Shown here piece after piece: positions 49,359 through 59,903 of a DNA stretch of 64,000 bases (position 1 is the first letter of the stretch; every line of letters begins with the position of its first letter). The DNA is from Psilocybe azurescens (lineage: Eukaryota > Basidiomycota > Agaricomycetes > Agaricales > Agrocybaceae): assembly GCA_023853785.1 (NCBI GenBank), contig JAJIRX010000829.1:248001-312000 (forward strand), read 5' to 3'. The position numbers were made by a program, and so were the translations under genes. The notes under the pieces are model-generated. The model ran no database searches. It saw only the letters and a list, made by a program, of their open reading frames with translations, and had not been told where the DNA came from.

Positions 49359-49604
49359 ATGATTCACTTGAAAGTATGGGAGGGTCTCAACCCTAAGACT
49401 GATGTGACTCGGTTATATTCCCAAGCAAATAACCCAGGGAATTCAAGGGAGCTATACTGCGACATGGAGAATATGATGGATGTCGACACCCTCGGGCCTG
49501 GGCAGGACCACACGCACTATATCGGTATTCGGAATCGTTACATAGCCCACCCGTATCCTGTCGGAATCCCATGTCAACATCTTCTCCGGCGGAGTACCCA
49601 ATGA
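49359..49604 (+). CDS. Possible small ORF X, R1 copy 3 (81 codons)
   Basis: Frame starting MIHLKVWEGLNPKTDVT, homologous to the frames at 13085 and 20141 over its first half. Coding status is unproven. Confidence 0.25.
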   Translation: MIHLKVWEGLNPKTDVTRLYSQANNPGNSRELYCDMENMMDVDTLGPGQDHTHYIGIRNRYIAHPYPVGIPCQHLLRRSTQ

Positions 49605-49825
49605 CTTTAAATTTGTAGAATCAGCTGTGTGGACGTGTGAGCCAGGCTTTACAAATGCCATGGATATGGCTATTAGAGTCCATCATGAGTCATATTCTGG
49701 ATATACAAGTAGGTCGCAGAACTTCAAGGGCTAGCTTTTGTTATTTTGTTGTCTTTCTCGCCTAAACATAGCTGACTGTTACGTGCATGTCGTAATGTCG
49801 TAACTCCGGCGAAACATTCTCATGA

Positions 49826-50949
49826 TTAAGCGCCCACATCTAACTGTTCGCATTCTTCACAATAAGACAGGACAAGGCTCGCTGGACTTTGGGGGTAAAG
49901 AATATTCTCAAATATCATTCTCACTCCCTGTGCAGAAGGCGTAATATCATTCTTCTTTACACTGATCTGGAATGGAGACAGAGAAAGTACAACCATCTTT
50001 GACAGATAACGGGCCCTGGGGATATTCGGCCCTTCTTGTATCAACCTTTTGAAAAAGGAAAATTCACAGTGCAAGAATGTATGGTCCCTATCAGTTCAGA
50101 CAATCGTTTGTTATCACGGCCTTCAAGCTGTTCATGGTTGCTGCTGTCAAAACCCACATGTTATCTTGGTTCCCACATTTGTTCCCGGTAAGCTTAAGTT
50201 GCCTTTGTCCTCGGTTTTGAGGGCACAATCGCGAAGGCTAGAAGCCCATTACATACGAAGTACTCCCGTGGACATGCCGCAGTACTCCCGCTTCTCACAT
50301 CTCGCTCGTAAAGCTTCTGTCGCGTCTGGTCTAGTGCCTTGTGATTCACCAAGAAGTCCTCAGTCCTCAATTGGGTTAATACTCAATGGAAGGCATATCT
50401 TACCGATCCGAATCCGCTTGAGGTATCGTCATCTTCCAAATATACACCCACCCATAAAATGCGGAGTGGAACTTATGTGAGTCATGTGTGGCGAAAGAGA
50501 GCCCATTTTTCGTAATTGCATATCTGTACAGATTTTGGGAAGGCTAGAGATTGAAATCGCGATAAAAATAATCAATTCATCAACGTTGACACTCACACAG
50601 TTACACACAATCTCACACAATCTCGCAATCTCACAATCCCACAATCACAACTCCACAGCGGCCGCACCCAAAGAAGTACTGAGGGGTCTCCGATTTAAAA
50701 AAAATTTTCTGGGTACGTCGATAATCACGAGTCTCCATCGATTTCCACATCACTCTTGAAACATTCTACTAACCATTAGAAGTTGCTTTGAATAATGTAG
50801 TCATTGGGTCTTTCAGAAACTCTGCCACAGCTGCCCGTCTAATAAATATTGGTCACCATCTCAAGATAAAGTAACGGCTTGGGTATGGTGTATGGAACCG
50901 GGTAACATACCGTGAAACAAGCCGGAAAACTTGTCCAACGGGCGCTTAA
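49826..50949. mobile_element. TTAA-bounded segment with GCGCCC inverted ends
   Basis: Left end TTAAGCGCCC at 49826-49835, right end GGGCGCTTAA at 50940-50949; 1124 bases including both TTAA. The right end lies about 555 bases before the Y2 start. No transposase frame. It may be a non-autonomous TTAA-type element fixed before the module was duplicated. Confidence 0.4.
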
Positions 50950-51435
50950 ACGTGCGATTGCATGTTGCACCTTTGAATCACTATTCTCATCATTAAATCA
51001 TTAAATCACAGCGTTTATGGACTGTCTTGCAATACAGACTCGTACGATCTTCAGTCATTTCTTTCTCGCCATAAGCTTCCGGGGATAATCATGGTTGTTC
51101 GTATGCCGCGACTCCACGCCGGACTGCTGTTCCTTTATGACTCGAAAATTTCTCATGCTCTATTCCCAGATTTCTTGATTCAAAGCTTTCTCTGTTACAG
51201 TAAGACAGCGGAACCTTTGTTGACTTTACTCGGGGATCGCTTTAGCGTGCTTCCAATGTCCCTAAGTATGATATCGGTCTCCTTTCGTCCACTTGTCTCC
51301 AGGAATGGAATGTGCAGAGATAGAGCATTCTGAGGGCCATTCGATTTCTCTGCAATTTTTCTGAAGGAATGTCAAGATTTCCCATGCGCAATTCATCGGT
51401 TCAACACACACTACAATATGTCGCGATCTTTTAGG

Positions 51436-51445
51436 TATAAATACC
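51436..51445 (+). promoter_or_regulatory. TATA box of Y2
   Basis: TATAAATACC lies 68 bases upstream of the Y2 start codon, inside the palindrome GGTATAAATACC-like context; the same ten bases stand at the same distance before Y1. Confidence 0.6.
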
Positions 51446-51503
51446 TGCTTCAAACCCGATGCTCACCCGCGTCTTGTACTCGCCTTTTTCATCTCAAGCA
51501 ACA

Positions 51504-52431
51504 ATGTCGTCGTCTCAACAAGCTTCTTCAGTTCCGGAATCTGAACCCTTGCAAGTAAGTTGTCATATGTGGCTCCATATGTTGCCTAGTTGTCAAAGAC
51601 TCATCTTTGGCAGGTAAATAAAACTCACGCCATCCTTGCCGATAATGTCAATATAGATGGATGGTACCTTGACAAAGCAGAAGTCAAAACTACCCACACA
51701 CTCCATGCTGGAAGTGAGGTGATTATCCTCGCATATAAGGAAAAAAGGACGACCACTAGAGTCTCCGTAAGTTTTGACTGTTATATATCCTTTCAATTTA
51801 CTCATTTAGCAAAGACGGGTGTATATGGCCCAGAGGTGGAATACGAGTATGCTTTAACGGCAGAATTGCCAGAGAAAGCATGGAAAACCTTCCTGGGCGT
51901 TGGTTTTACCATAGAAGAACAACGAATCCCGCACACGGCTCTCTCCTTGATTCCGACGAGTCATAGGACAAAGTCAACCCCAAAGAGTCTGGGGGAGATG
52001 AGGAGAGATGCATTTTGGACGGTTTGTCCTCTCTTTTTACTTCCGTTTGCAATACTAAATCCAATGGATATGAAATAGGAAAACGAATTTGCTTACGTTC
52101 GGAAGGAGATTGCGATCAAGGTCGGAAGAAATTCACCAACAGGTCTTAAGATTTTAAATTTAGGAGACTGCGTTAAGATACGCTCTTCGGCAACTACCAT
52201 CAGAAACGTAAATGTCGTCCGACCATGCTACCACTTGAGACATTACTGATATACTTTGTGTTTTGCCGACGACAGGGAGGAAGGGTCCCTGAAGAGCTGA
52301 CAGATCATAACTTCAACATCGCCGCATATGACTTTCAGTTTACAGAGCCTGAGATTCGCATCCCTACTTGGACATCCTATGTCTATCATACTGCCCGTAT
52401 CTTCGAAGAAACTTTTATTGTCGAGGAATGA
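51504..52431 (+). CDS. Y2: intact Y-family protein, 231 residues
   Basis: Five exons, all phase 0: 51504-51554 (MSSSQQASSVPESEPLQ), 51614-51766, 51815-52021, 52079-52207, 52276-52431. No internal stop. No signal peptide, membrane span or known catalytic motif. Alternating hydrophobic residues in exons 2, 3 and 5 suggest beta structure, for example the segment EYEYALTAEL and the final TSYVYHTARIFEETFIVEE. Lys/Arg-rich loop in exon 4 (YVRKEIAIKVGRNSPTG). It is the reference member of the family; Y1 is nearly the same, Y3, Y4 and Y5 are distant. Placed between an R1 block and kinase-like gene K7, as Y1 is with K3. I do not recognise the family. Confidence 0.7.
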
Positions 52432-52783
52432 AACGCGCGAATCGATTACTATTTGTATTTTTGTAAATTTAAACATGTATATACAGTCAACATACGGTGT
52501 AACCAACCCAAATACTCGTTTACTTATTAGAAATAAATGTCAATTTTTTTTCGCTTTCCTTGTCATAACTATTCACAATCTGTTCACCTAGCACGTGATA
52601 GGTTAAAAGTCGTGAGAATGAGCAACCAAACAACACTCACTAAACGGTTGAACTTGACTCATCTTCTCTACGCCTTACGTTTAACATCTTCGAGACAACC
52701 CATACATTTCCTCTTCCTTCCTTCGACTACCAACAGTGCCACTGGTCTACTTATTATTATAAAGTACTTGCCGAATATTGTGC
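52432..52783. other. Intergenic between Y2 and K7
   Basis: About 350 bases with no gene, similar to the region before K3. Likely contains the 3' end of Y2 and the K7 promoter. Confidence 0.5.
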
Positions 52784-54429
52784 ATGGGGGTAAGGTTCTG
52801 CCTTCAATAATCATCATATGTACAGTGACTTTACTTTCGTAGTCCCCTGTGATCAAAATCACCTTTCCATTCGAACCAGGCGTCATATATGACAGGAAAG
52901 AACGATTTGCTTTCTGGGACTCTCCTAACACTATCCAATGGTTCAAAGATCGAGGCTACACCCTATACCAGCGCATTTGGGATGACTCCAGAGCCACACA
53001 TACATCTTTTCCAACGTTTCCTCCGGACACTGATCTCGTCTCGAAAAATCAGCTTGTTGAGGCCGAAGGTCCATATGCTTATTATGATCTGGAGACCATG
53101 GACCACTATACGTGCATAAAGGCACCCCTTCGTGCTAGGGAGCCGACTGTGAGCATTCGAAAATCTGCAATCATAATCATGTCCGACATGTGTGCTCAAT
53201 GTGTGCCAGGGGAAAGTTGTGTTTGCTCAGGACTCCCTCAAGCGACATGTTACAATCAAACTTGTGCGAGACGACACAGACGAATATCGCGTTCTGCGAT
53301 ATCTGAACCAGCAAAACCTAGAGATACTGAAAGAAAATTGTGTGATCCCCGTTCTAGAACTGCTACCCATCGAAGGATTTTGGTTTGCAGTGATGCCAAG
53401 GTGAGTCACTCAATCGACAGCTTCTGTTTTAGATTAACAGAGTAACCAACTTGTTGAAGATGGGGAACGGGGATTCACCATCCCAATCCTTTATTTTTGC
53501 ACGATGTTGTTGTTATTATACATTCAATGTTGAAGGTACGCTCAATCTTACGCGAGTACCAGTCATCTCGTAACACAGATCATTAGGGAATGAGCTACCT
53601 TCATGATCATAAAATTGCTCATGGGGTCAGTGTTTCATCTTTTGGTCCAACCGAGCATCCCATTCACATCCCATTTCATAGGACATCAATATTACAAATG
53701 TGCTCGTCAATCATTTTTCCGACACGTATATGGCTAATGAGAAGCGCAAAATTTTACGCCACGAGAGATCTCTATGTTACGCGCTCTTCGACTTCGACTT
53801 TTCCGTCATGCTACCTCCGGAGATCAATAAAAGGAATACCGACTGCCCTATGATAGGTCGTGGGGCAGTTTCAATATAAGTAACGACACATCCGCTGGAG
53901 AATATGACTATGATCCATTTGTCTTCGATGTGGGTGCTATGGGTGTCACGATCTGTCAGTTATATCAGGTTTGTCCTATCTCTTGTTTCCCTTTCTCCCA
54001 ATGCATACTTGAACAATTCTTCACCAGCACCTGGCAGAAGATCTCCCCTTTCTTGCACCCCTCCTCGACATGATGACCACCTGGGATCTCGAACGTCGAT
54101 TCACTGCATTTGAAGCTCTCCAATTTTTTGAAAAGTGCCTTTCCGAAGTATCGGAGGAAAATCTCAGCTTCACAGTTTCTGTTGGTACCCGTATAGTCCA
54201 GCGTTACAACAAATACAATAGATGGGAGAATGTTCCTCCCGAGTTTGCGGAAAGATGGAAGGCATACAAGGCGCCACCTATCCCTTGGCATCTTAAAATG
54301 CTTCGTTTCATCTACCGACACTCGAGAAATGACCATATCCTTCCAATGATACGTTTGTCCTTGTTTCACCTTTCATCGATGCCCTACCGGTTCTACAAAT
54401 GGATTTTCCCTTCTAAAATCACAATCTAA
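52784..54429 (+). pseudogene. K7: kinase-like gene with one frameshift
   Basis: Exons 52784-52789 (ATG GGG), 52843-53148, 53210-53400, 53460-53535, 53587-53625, 53682-53968, 54028-54429. The only defect is AAAA at 53829-53832 in exon 6, one A fewer than K9 and K1-type relatives, which breaks the frame after PPEINKR; K3 has the identical lesion. HVTIK (A to T change in VAIK), LHDHKIAHG spliced to DINITN, FDFDFS, FDVGAMG and RRFTAFEAL are present. If the A run is an assembly error the gene would be complete at about 426 residues. Confidence 0.7.
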
Positions 54430-54816
54430 CGCCCCACTTTATTTCTTGTTCTAATGTCCCTATCCTCGTCAGTTTGTATCTTGTCGATTCCTGGTTTTTG
54501 GAGTTACGGTTATACCTTTTCTCATTCTCCTTCTCTATTAGGGTTTAAATCAGCCCTGTTTTCCGTTCCATGAATACATATTTCCACCATTTCAAGTATC
54601 TTACTCTTTTCAAACACTGCTAAAATTTGGTCTGCTTCATTCTTTATCGCGGGTACCAATGTAGATTAATTGTAGAGTACATAGGTAACTGCACACACAG
54701 CCACTCAAGCTCCAACTACCACCGAAATTTGTTCGATACCAGGTCAAATTCAAGTCGATTCCCTCCTTACGACTGTTAGACCTGAACGGTGAGTGCAACT
54801 CGCGGTAGATAGCTCA
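54430..54816. other. K7 to K8 spacer
   Basis: Homologous to the spacer between K3 and K4 (25640-26088), for example TTTTTGGAGTTACGGTTATAC in both. No gene seen. Confidence 0.6.
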
Positions 54817-55118
54817 TGGAGCCTCAGGTAATAAACCTCTCTTACTGTCCTCATTGCTCTCCTTTGCATTAAGTTCACAAATTGCTTCATCCAGATAACT
54901 TTTCCCTTCGTCGGTGGGGAAGACGGCGATATCACTGATCGTAAGGCCTTTGGAACTCCCCCAATACTGTCCAATGGTTCAAACAACACTGTTACACGCT
55001 ACAAAGTGTTGGCGACTTGTACATGACCCATCCAACATATCCTTCTGAAGTTACATGTACCAAACCCGCATATCCAAACGCGTACTATGACCTAAGTGAT
55101 ACAAAAGGCCAGGAGATC
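54817..55118 (+). pseudogene. K8: head of a K4-type kinase gene, truncated
   Basis: Has the 12-nt first exon ATG GAG CCT CAG, the GTAATAA donor and the second exon starting ITFPFVGGEDGD, then a one-base loss (GCCTTTGG where K4 has GCCTTTTGG). The match to K4 stops at about 55118 (AGGAGATC), where R1 sequence follows directly. Only the N-terminal third remains. Confidence 0.75.
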
Positions 55119-56470
55119 AGGGTCACCATCAATTCAGATAATCAGTTGCCACCATGGCCTTCAAGCTGTCTATAGTAGCTGCTGTCAAAACCCACATGCT
55201 ATGTTGATTCTCACACTTGTTCCCGGTAAGCTTAAGTCGCCCTTGTCAGGACACAATCGCGAAGGCCAGGAGCCCATGACAAACCAAGTACTCCCGTGGA
55301 TAAGCCACAGTACTCCCCCTTCTCACACCTCGCTTGTAAAGCATCTATCGTGCCTGATTTAGTACATTGTGATTCACCAAGAACTTCTCAACTGGTCAAT
55401 ACTCAATGGAAGCCATACCTTACCGATCCGAATCTGCTTGAGGTACTGTCATATACACCAGCCCACCACATGCGGCATGGAAGATTTAAGTATATTGTGT
55501 GGTAAAGGAGAGCCCATTTTGCGTAATTGTACATCTGCACAGGTTCTGTCGAAGACCGGAAATTGAAATCACCATAAAGATAATCAATCTATCAACGTTA
55601 ACTCACACACACATACACCCGCACACATATCCGCAGCGGCCGCACCCGAAGAAGTGAGGGCTCTCCGATCAAAAAAAAATTGTCTGTGGACGTCAACAAT
55701 CACGAGTTGCACGCGTAGCATCTTTTCCCATCAATTCCATATCATTCTTGCACATTCTACTAACCATTAGAAGTTTTCTTGAATAATGTAGTCATTGGAT
55801 CTTCCAGAAACTTCGCCACAGCTGCCCGTCTAATAAATATTGGTCACCATCTCAAGATAAAGTAACGGCTTGGGTATGGTGTATGGAACCGGGTAACATA
55901 CCGTGCAACAAGCCGGAAAACGTGTCTAACGGGCGCTTAAACGCGATATTGCATGTTGCACCTTTGAATCACTATTCTCATCATTAAATCATTACATCAC
56001 AGCGTTTATGGGCTGTCTTGCAATACAGACTCATACGATCTTTAGGCATTTCTTTCTCACCATATGCCCTGGGGGACAATCCTGTTTGTTAGTATGCCGT
56101 GGTTCCACGCAGGACTGCAGTTCTATTATGACTCGAGGAATTTCTCATGCTATATGCCCAGACTGTTTAATTGGAAGCTTACCCTGTCACTGTAAGACAG
56201 CCGTGCTTTTGTCAACTTTGCTCGAAGATCTCTCTAGTCTTTTTCAGTGTCCCTAAGTATGCTATTGACCTCATTACGTTTGCTCGTCACCAGGAATGGA
56301 ATGTGCAAATATAGCTCTCTAAAAGCTCTTCTGAAGGAGTATTAGGATTTCCCATGCTCAACTCATGAGTTTGATTTCAATCTCCGGTGTCACAATCTCT
56401 TTTGCATAAGTACCTGCTTCCAAGGCGATCATCTGCAGTTTCCTGCAACACGCCTTCTTGACCTCAAGTA
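55119..56470 (+). repeat. R1 block, truncated copy in module U4
   Basis: Begins mid-block (matching 50085 onward in U2) at the K8 break, keeps the right TTAA end GGGCGCTTAA (55931-55940) and continues to the Y4 region. The left part with ORF X and the left TTAA end are missing, so the copy was cut by a rearrangement. Confidence 0.75.
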
Positions 56471-56473
56471 ACA

Positions 56474-57180
56474 ACATCGTCGTCTTCATTGAATTTTTGC
56501 CACTGCCCGTAAAATGAGATCTCTGCTCCGATCTAGTCACAGGAACTTTTTTTTTTTTTTAGCGGATGGGTACTCGCGTCACTCTCACAGACGTCGGTGA
56601 TTATTATTTGAATGTAAAGGGCGAAAGAATCGAACACAAACTGAATGATGGCGCCGAAGCCATAATTTGCAAACTTCAATCAAAGAATTGTACGAGAGCC
56701 TCCGTAGGTTTACTGCTATATGTTCTTAACTTTCTCATTGGTTTCTATTTCGAGAAAAGACCGGTTTGCAAGGCCAAGAAATTGAGGAGTACGTGTACGG
56801 GTTCAAGATTAAATTACTTCAGAAGAAACGGGACAACATTGTGGCCAGTGTCAGACAATAAATTGGGGAGTTGTATTTTGTATTCTTGTTTGATTCTTTT
56901 GCTTGACTTTGTTGGCGGTCCATGGCATGAGCACGACATTAACGAGCCCACATCCTTTTTTTCTGTTTATATTATGTTGGAATTTTTTCGGTTTATATTG
57001 CATATCAAAGAATTCTCAAACTTTCAGGCTTGTAATATATACGATAGTCTATTTTCCACACAAGGTCCATTGCCATCAAGTCCATTGGAATTTACTCATA
57101 ATTCCACCAAAAGAAAGAATTTATTTGAAACCTGGTTGGGTGGTTGTCTGGGGAGGGATCAACATACGTCTATAAAGAAC
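56474..57180 (+). pseudogene. Y4: divergent Y-family gene, start codon lost
   Basis: Where Y1 and Y2 have ATGTCGTCGTC, this copy has ATCGTCGTC (about 56475). Exon 2 is 56563-56703 (GTRVTLTDVG...RIEHKLNDGAEAIICKLQ; donor GTAGGT), behind a 14-base T tract. Exon 3 from 56760 (TGLQGQEIEEYVYGFKIK) runs into TAA near 56860. A fourth-exon equivalent is visible around 57028-57174 (ERIYLKPGWVVVWGGINI). The last exon was not found. Probably a pseudogene, yet its exon 2 has the same 47 codons as Y5. Confidence 0.55.
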
Positions 57181-57744
57181 AACGATAGAGGCATGGCACA
57201 CAGAACGTCCTGCCACTCCCTCTTTTCCACGAAACACCTGATATGGGCCTCAGTTGTGAAAACAACTAACACGAGCATTTGCTGATCCGTTGTGTCCTTA
57301 TTAGGCGGTTTTGATCAATTCCGACGCCCTGTGCACTGTGAAAACAATATTTATCCACTAAATACACAAATACAGGAAGGGTTGGTTATATAGAAACATA
57401 CAGCGGCATACTGAGAAGGTGTTGACTCTCCAGCACACTAAGGTAATAAGAAGTCGGTCCGCCATATGAAAATGTACGTACTCGGCCTCTCCCCTGCTTG
57501 CCGGACTTGTTCTTGTCGCATCTGGTGTCAGTACATCAGCTAAACATTTTAAAAATTGTGACAAAAGAAAGGGATACATATGTTGAACAAATATTGTTAA
57601 CATTACATATTACATTATTACTATTTACGTTTCCGAACGGTCACGGTTGACCATATATAACGTGACTGTGTTTATAGAAGGTAACAGGGTACCCTGCGTG
57701 CGCCGTGAGGTCATTTTGTAAGGTGCTGCTTTATATTTGGCGGC
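57181..57744. other. Intergenic before K9
   Basis: No supported gene. The 57-codon to 81-codon frames here lack paralogues. Confidence 0.45.
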
Positions 57745-59370
57745 ATGGAGGTAAGGTCGATCCCTCTTTATATGCCGTACGAAACATAATGCTACTTTCG
57801 CAGACCTCTGTGATCAAAATCACCTTTCCATTCGAACGAGGCGAGATCTACGACAACAGCGAGCGATTCGCTTTTTGGGACTCCCCCTATACAATCCAGT
57901 GGTTCAAAGATCGAGGCTACACCCTTTATCAGCGTATTTGGGATGAGTCGGAAGCAATGGACACATCTTTTCCAGTCCATCCTTCGGAAGTCGAGTTTGT
58001 CGAAGCTGAATATCCATATGCTTGCTATGATTTGGATACCATGGATTGTTCAAAAGCACCGCTTCGTGCTCGGGAGGTAACAGTAAGCATTTGCAATATC
58101 TTTTCAAGTGGACTTTTATCAACGCTCGGCCGGTGTCGTCAGGGAAAAGTCATGTTTGCTCAGGATTTCCTCAAACGACACGTTGCAATCAAACTTGTGC
58201 AAGACGACACAGACGAGTATCGCGTACTGCGATATCTAAGCCAGCAAAACTTAGATATACTGAAAGAGAATTGTATTATCCCCATCCTAGACCTAATACC
58301 TGTCGAAGGATTTTGGTTTGCAGTGATGCCAAGGCAAGTCCTTCAAACGACAGCTTTGGAATTAGCCTCACAAAGCCGTAAACTCTTTGAAGATGGGGAT
58401 CAAGCATCTACTACCCCAGACCCCGTTTTTTGTTTGAGGCTGTCGATATTATACATTCGAGGCTGAAGGTATGGGGAGTTGTACGCACGTCCTTACCAAC
58501 AATCTTGCTGACACAGGAACATAGGGGCTGAGCTATCTTCATGACCACAATATTGCCCATGGGGTCAGTGTTTTATGCGTGTGCCAATCTAACCGGATAT
58601 CTGTTCACGTCCCTTTTCGTAGGACATTAATGATACAAATGTTCTAGTTAACCATTTCTCTGACATGTATTTGTTGGATGACCGGCGTACAGATCTACGC
58701 AGCAGCAAGTCCTTATCTTACGCGCTCTTTGATTTTGACTTCTCTACTATACTGGCACCCGAGGCCAATAAAAAGGAATTCCGACTTCCTTATCGAAGAT
58801 CTTGGGGGACCTTCAATGTGAGCTATGACACGGCCGCTGGAGAATATGACTACAATCCATTTGTTTTTGATGTGGGTGCCATGGGTGTCTCCCTCTGTAG
58901 TTGGCATCAGGTGGGTTTTGTCTGCTGTTGTCGTTTGCCAGTGGATGATACTTGAACAAACATACTACTAGCATCTAGCAAAAGATCTTCCTTTATTAGC
59001 ACCCCTGCTCGACATGATGACTACTTGGGATCTTGATTGTCGGTTCACTGCATCTGAAGCCCTTCGATTTTTTGAAGAACGTCTTTCCGAAGTACCAGAG
59101 GAAGACCTCCAAATTAATGTTTCCAATGATATCCCTGGCGAATACTACATGATATGTAACAGATGGGAAAATATCCCTCCCGATTTTGCGGAAAGGTGGA
59201 AAGCTTACAAGACGCCACCTATCCCATGGCATTTGAAGACGCTTCGTTTCATAAACGAACATTCGATAAATTACAACATCATACCGCAGACTCGTTTGTT
59301 CTTCTTTCGTCTTTCATCGATGCCCCGCCGATTCTACCGAAGGATATGTCCTCCCAAAATCACACTCTGA
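57745..59370 (+). CDS. K9: intact kinase-like protein, 425 residues
   Basis: Exons 57745-57750 (ATG GAG), 57804-58082, 58143-58333, 58393-58468, 58525-58563, 58623-58910, 58972-59370; phases close and no stop interrupts. The third intron starts with GC (GCAAGT) instead of GT, at the place where all relatives have GT. Motifs: RHVAIK, TDEYRVLRYL, LHDHNIAHG spliced to DINDTN, FDFDFST, FDVGAMG, TASEALRFFEERL. Exon 6 keeps AAAAAGG, so it shows the ancestral state of the site that is broken in K3, K5 and K7. Loop HGDIN lacks the usual lysine, and DFG is DFD; it may bind without phosphorylating, or use a different mechanism. Confidence 0.8.
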
Positions 59371-59903
59371 CCCCCACTCTCTTTGCTATCTCTTGCTCTG
59401 ATCTTGGTATTTTTGCATATTGCTTAACTTGTATTCTATCGGTAGCACCTCGCACAGCTGTAGTTGTTACGTGCTCTTTGCCGATATTTTGGCCTCGCTC
59501 CGATGATATAAGTATTCGATTTTGTTGTCTGCTTTTCCGTTGGTTATTCAAAATTTTGTGCGCCCGCTACTCACACGGTCCTATATATTATTTGAGATCC
59601 GTACTTGTCATGCAGGTTAAGTGCTTCATGAATAATGGTTCCAGTCCAAAGAAGTCCAAAGCCAGATCCATGACCTTTCAGCCATTCAACGTGATGGGGG
59701 TCTTAGAATACCATAGTTAATAAATGGTGCAGCTTAACGGAGAAGGTAATATGAGGAGATACTTTAAACAGGGAGTCTGTCAAACAGTCCCAGAAACTTG
59801 GAAATTCAAAGCTGTGGGAAGAGACGCCTCAGCGTGGGATAAATTATACATACGGTTAGTGGAAAGAACGCTTTACGTCTAAGTTTACGTCTTGTACTCG
59901 GAC
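59371..59903. other. 3' flank of K9
   Basis: No gene. Its first 270 bases match the flank behind K2' (19221-19480). Confidence 0.6.

Larger units (their letters stand above)
48920..51503 (+). repeat. R1 block, copy in module U2
   Basis: Begins shortly after the ATP synthase gene with TCGCGTCCACCTAGCGTCCACC and extends to the Y2 start codon. Its organisation is the same as U1: conserved left part, small frame X at 49359, TTAA-bounded segment, then the Y promoter. Confidence 0.8.

Noticed and set aside
56566..57285. 239-codon plus-strand frame as a single-exon gene
   Set aside because: Only its first part is real (exon 2 of Y4); the frame then reads through the intron, as shown by the donor GTAGGT at the position conserved in all Y genes.
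12690..59370. R1-Y-K module as a classical transposon
   Set aside because: No transposase, integrase or reverse transcriptase and no common inverted or long terminal repeats bound the whole module; segmental duplication explains it better.
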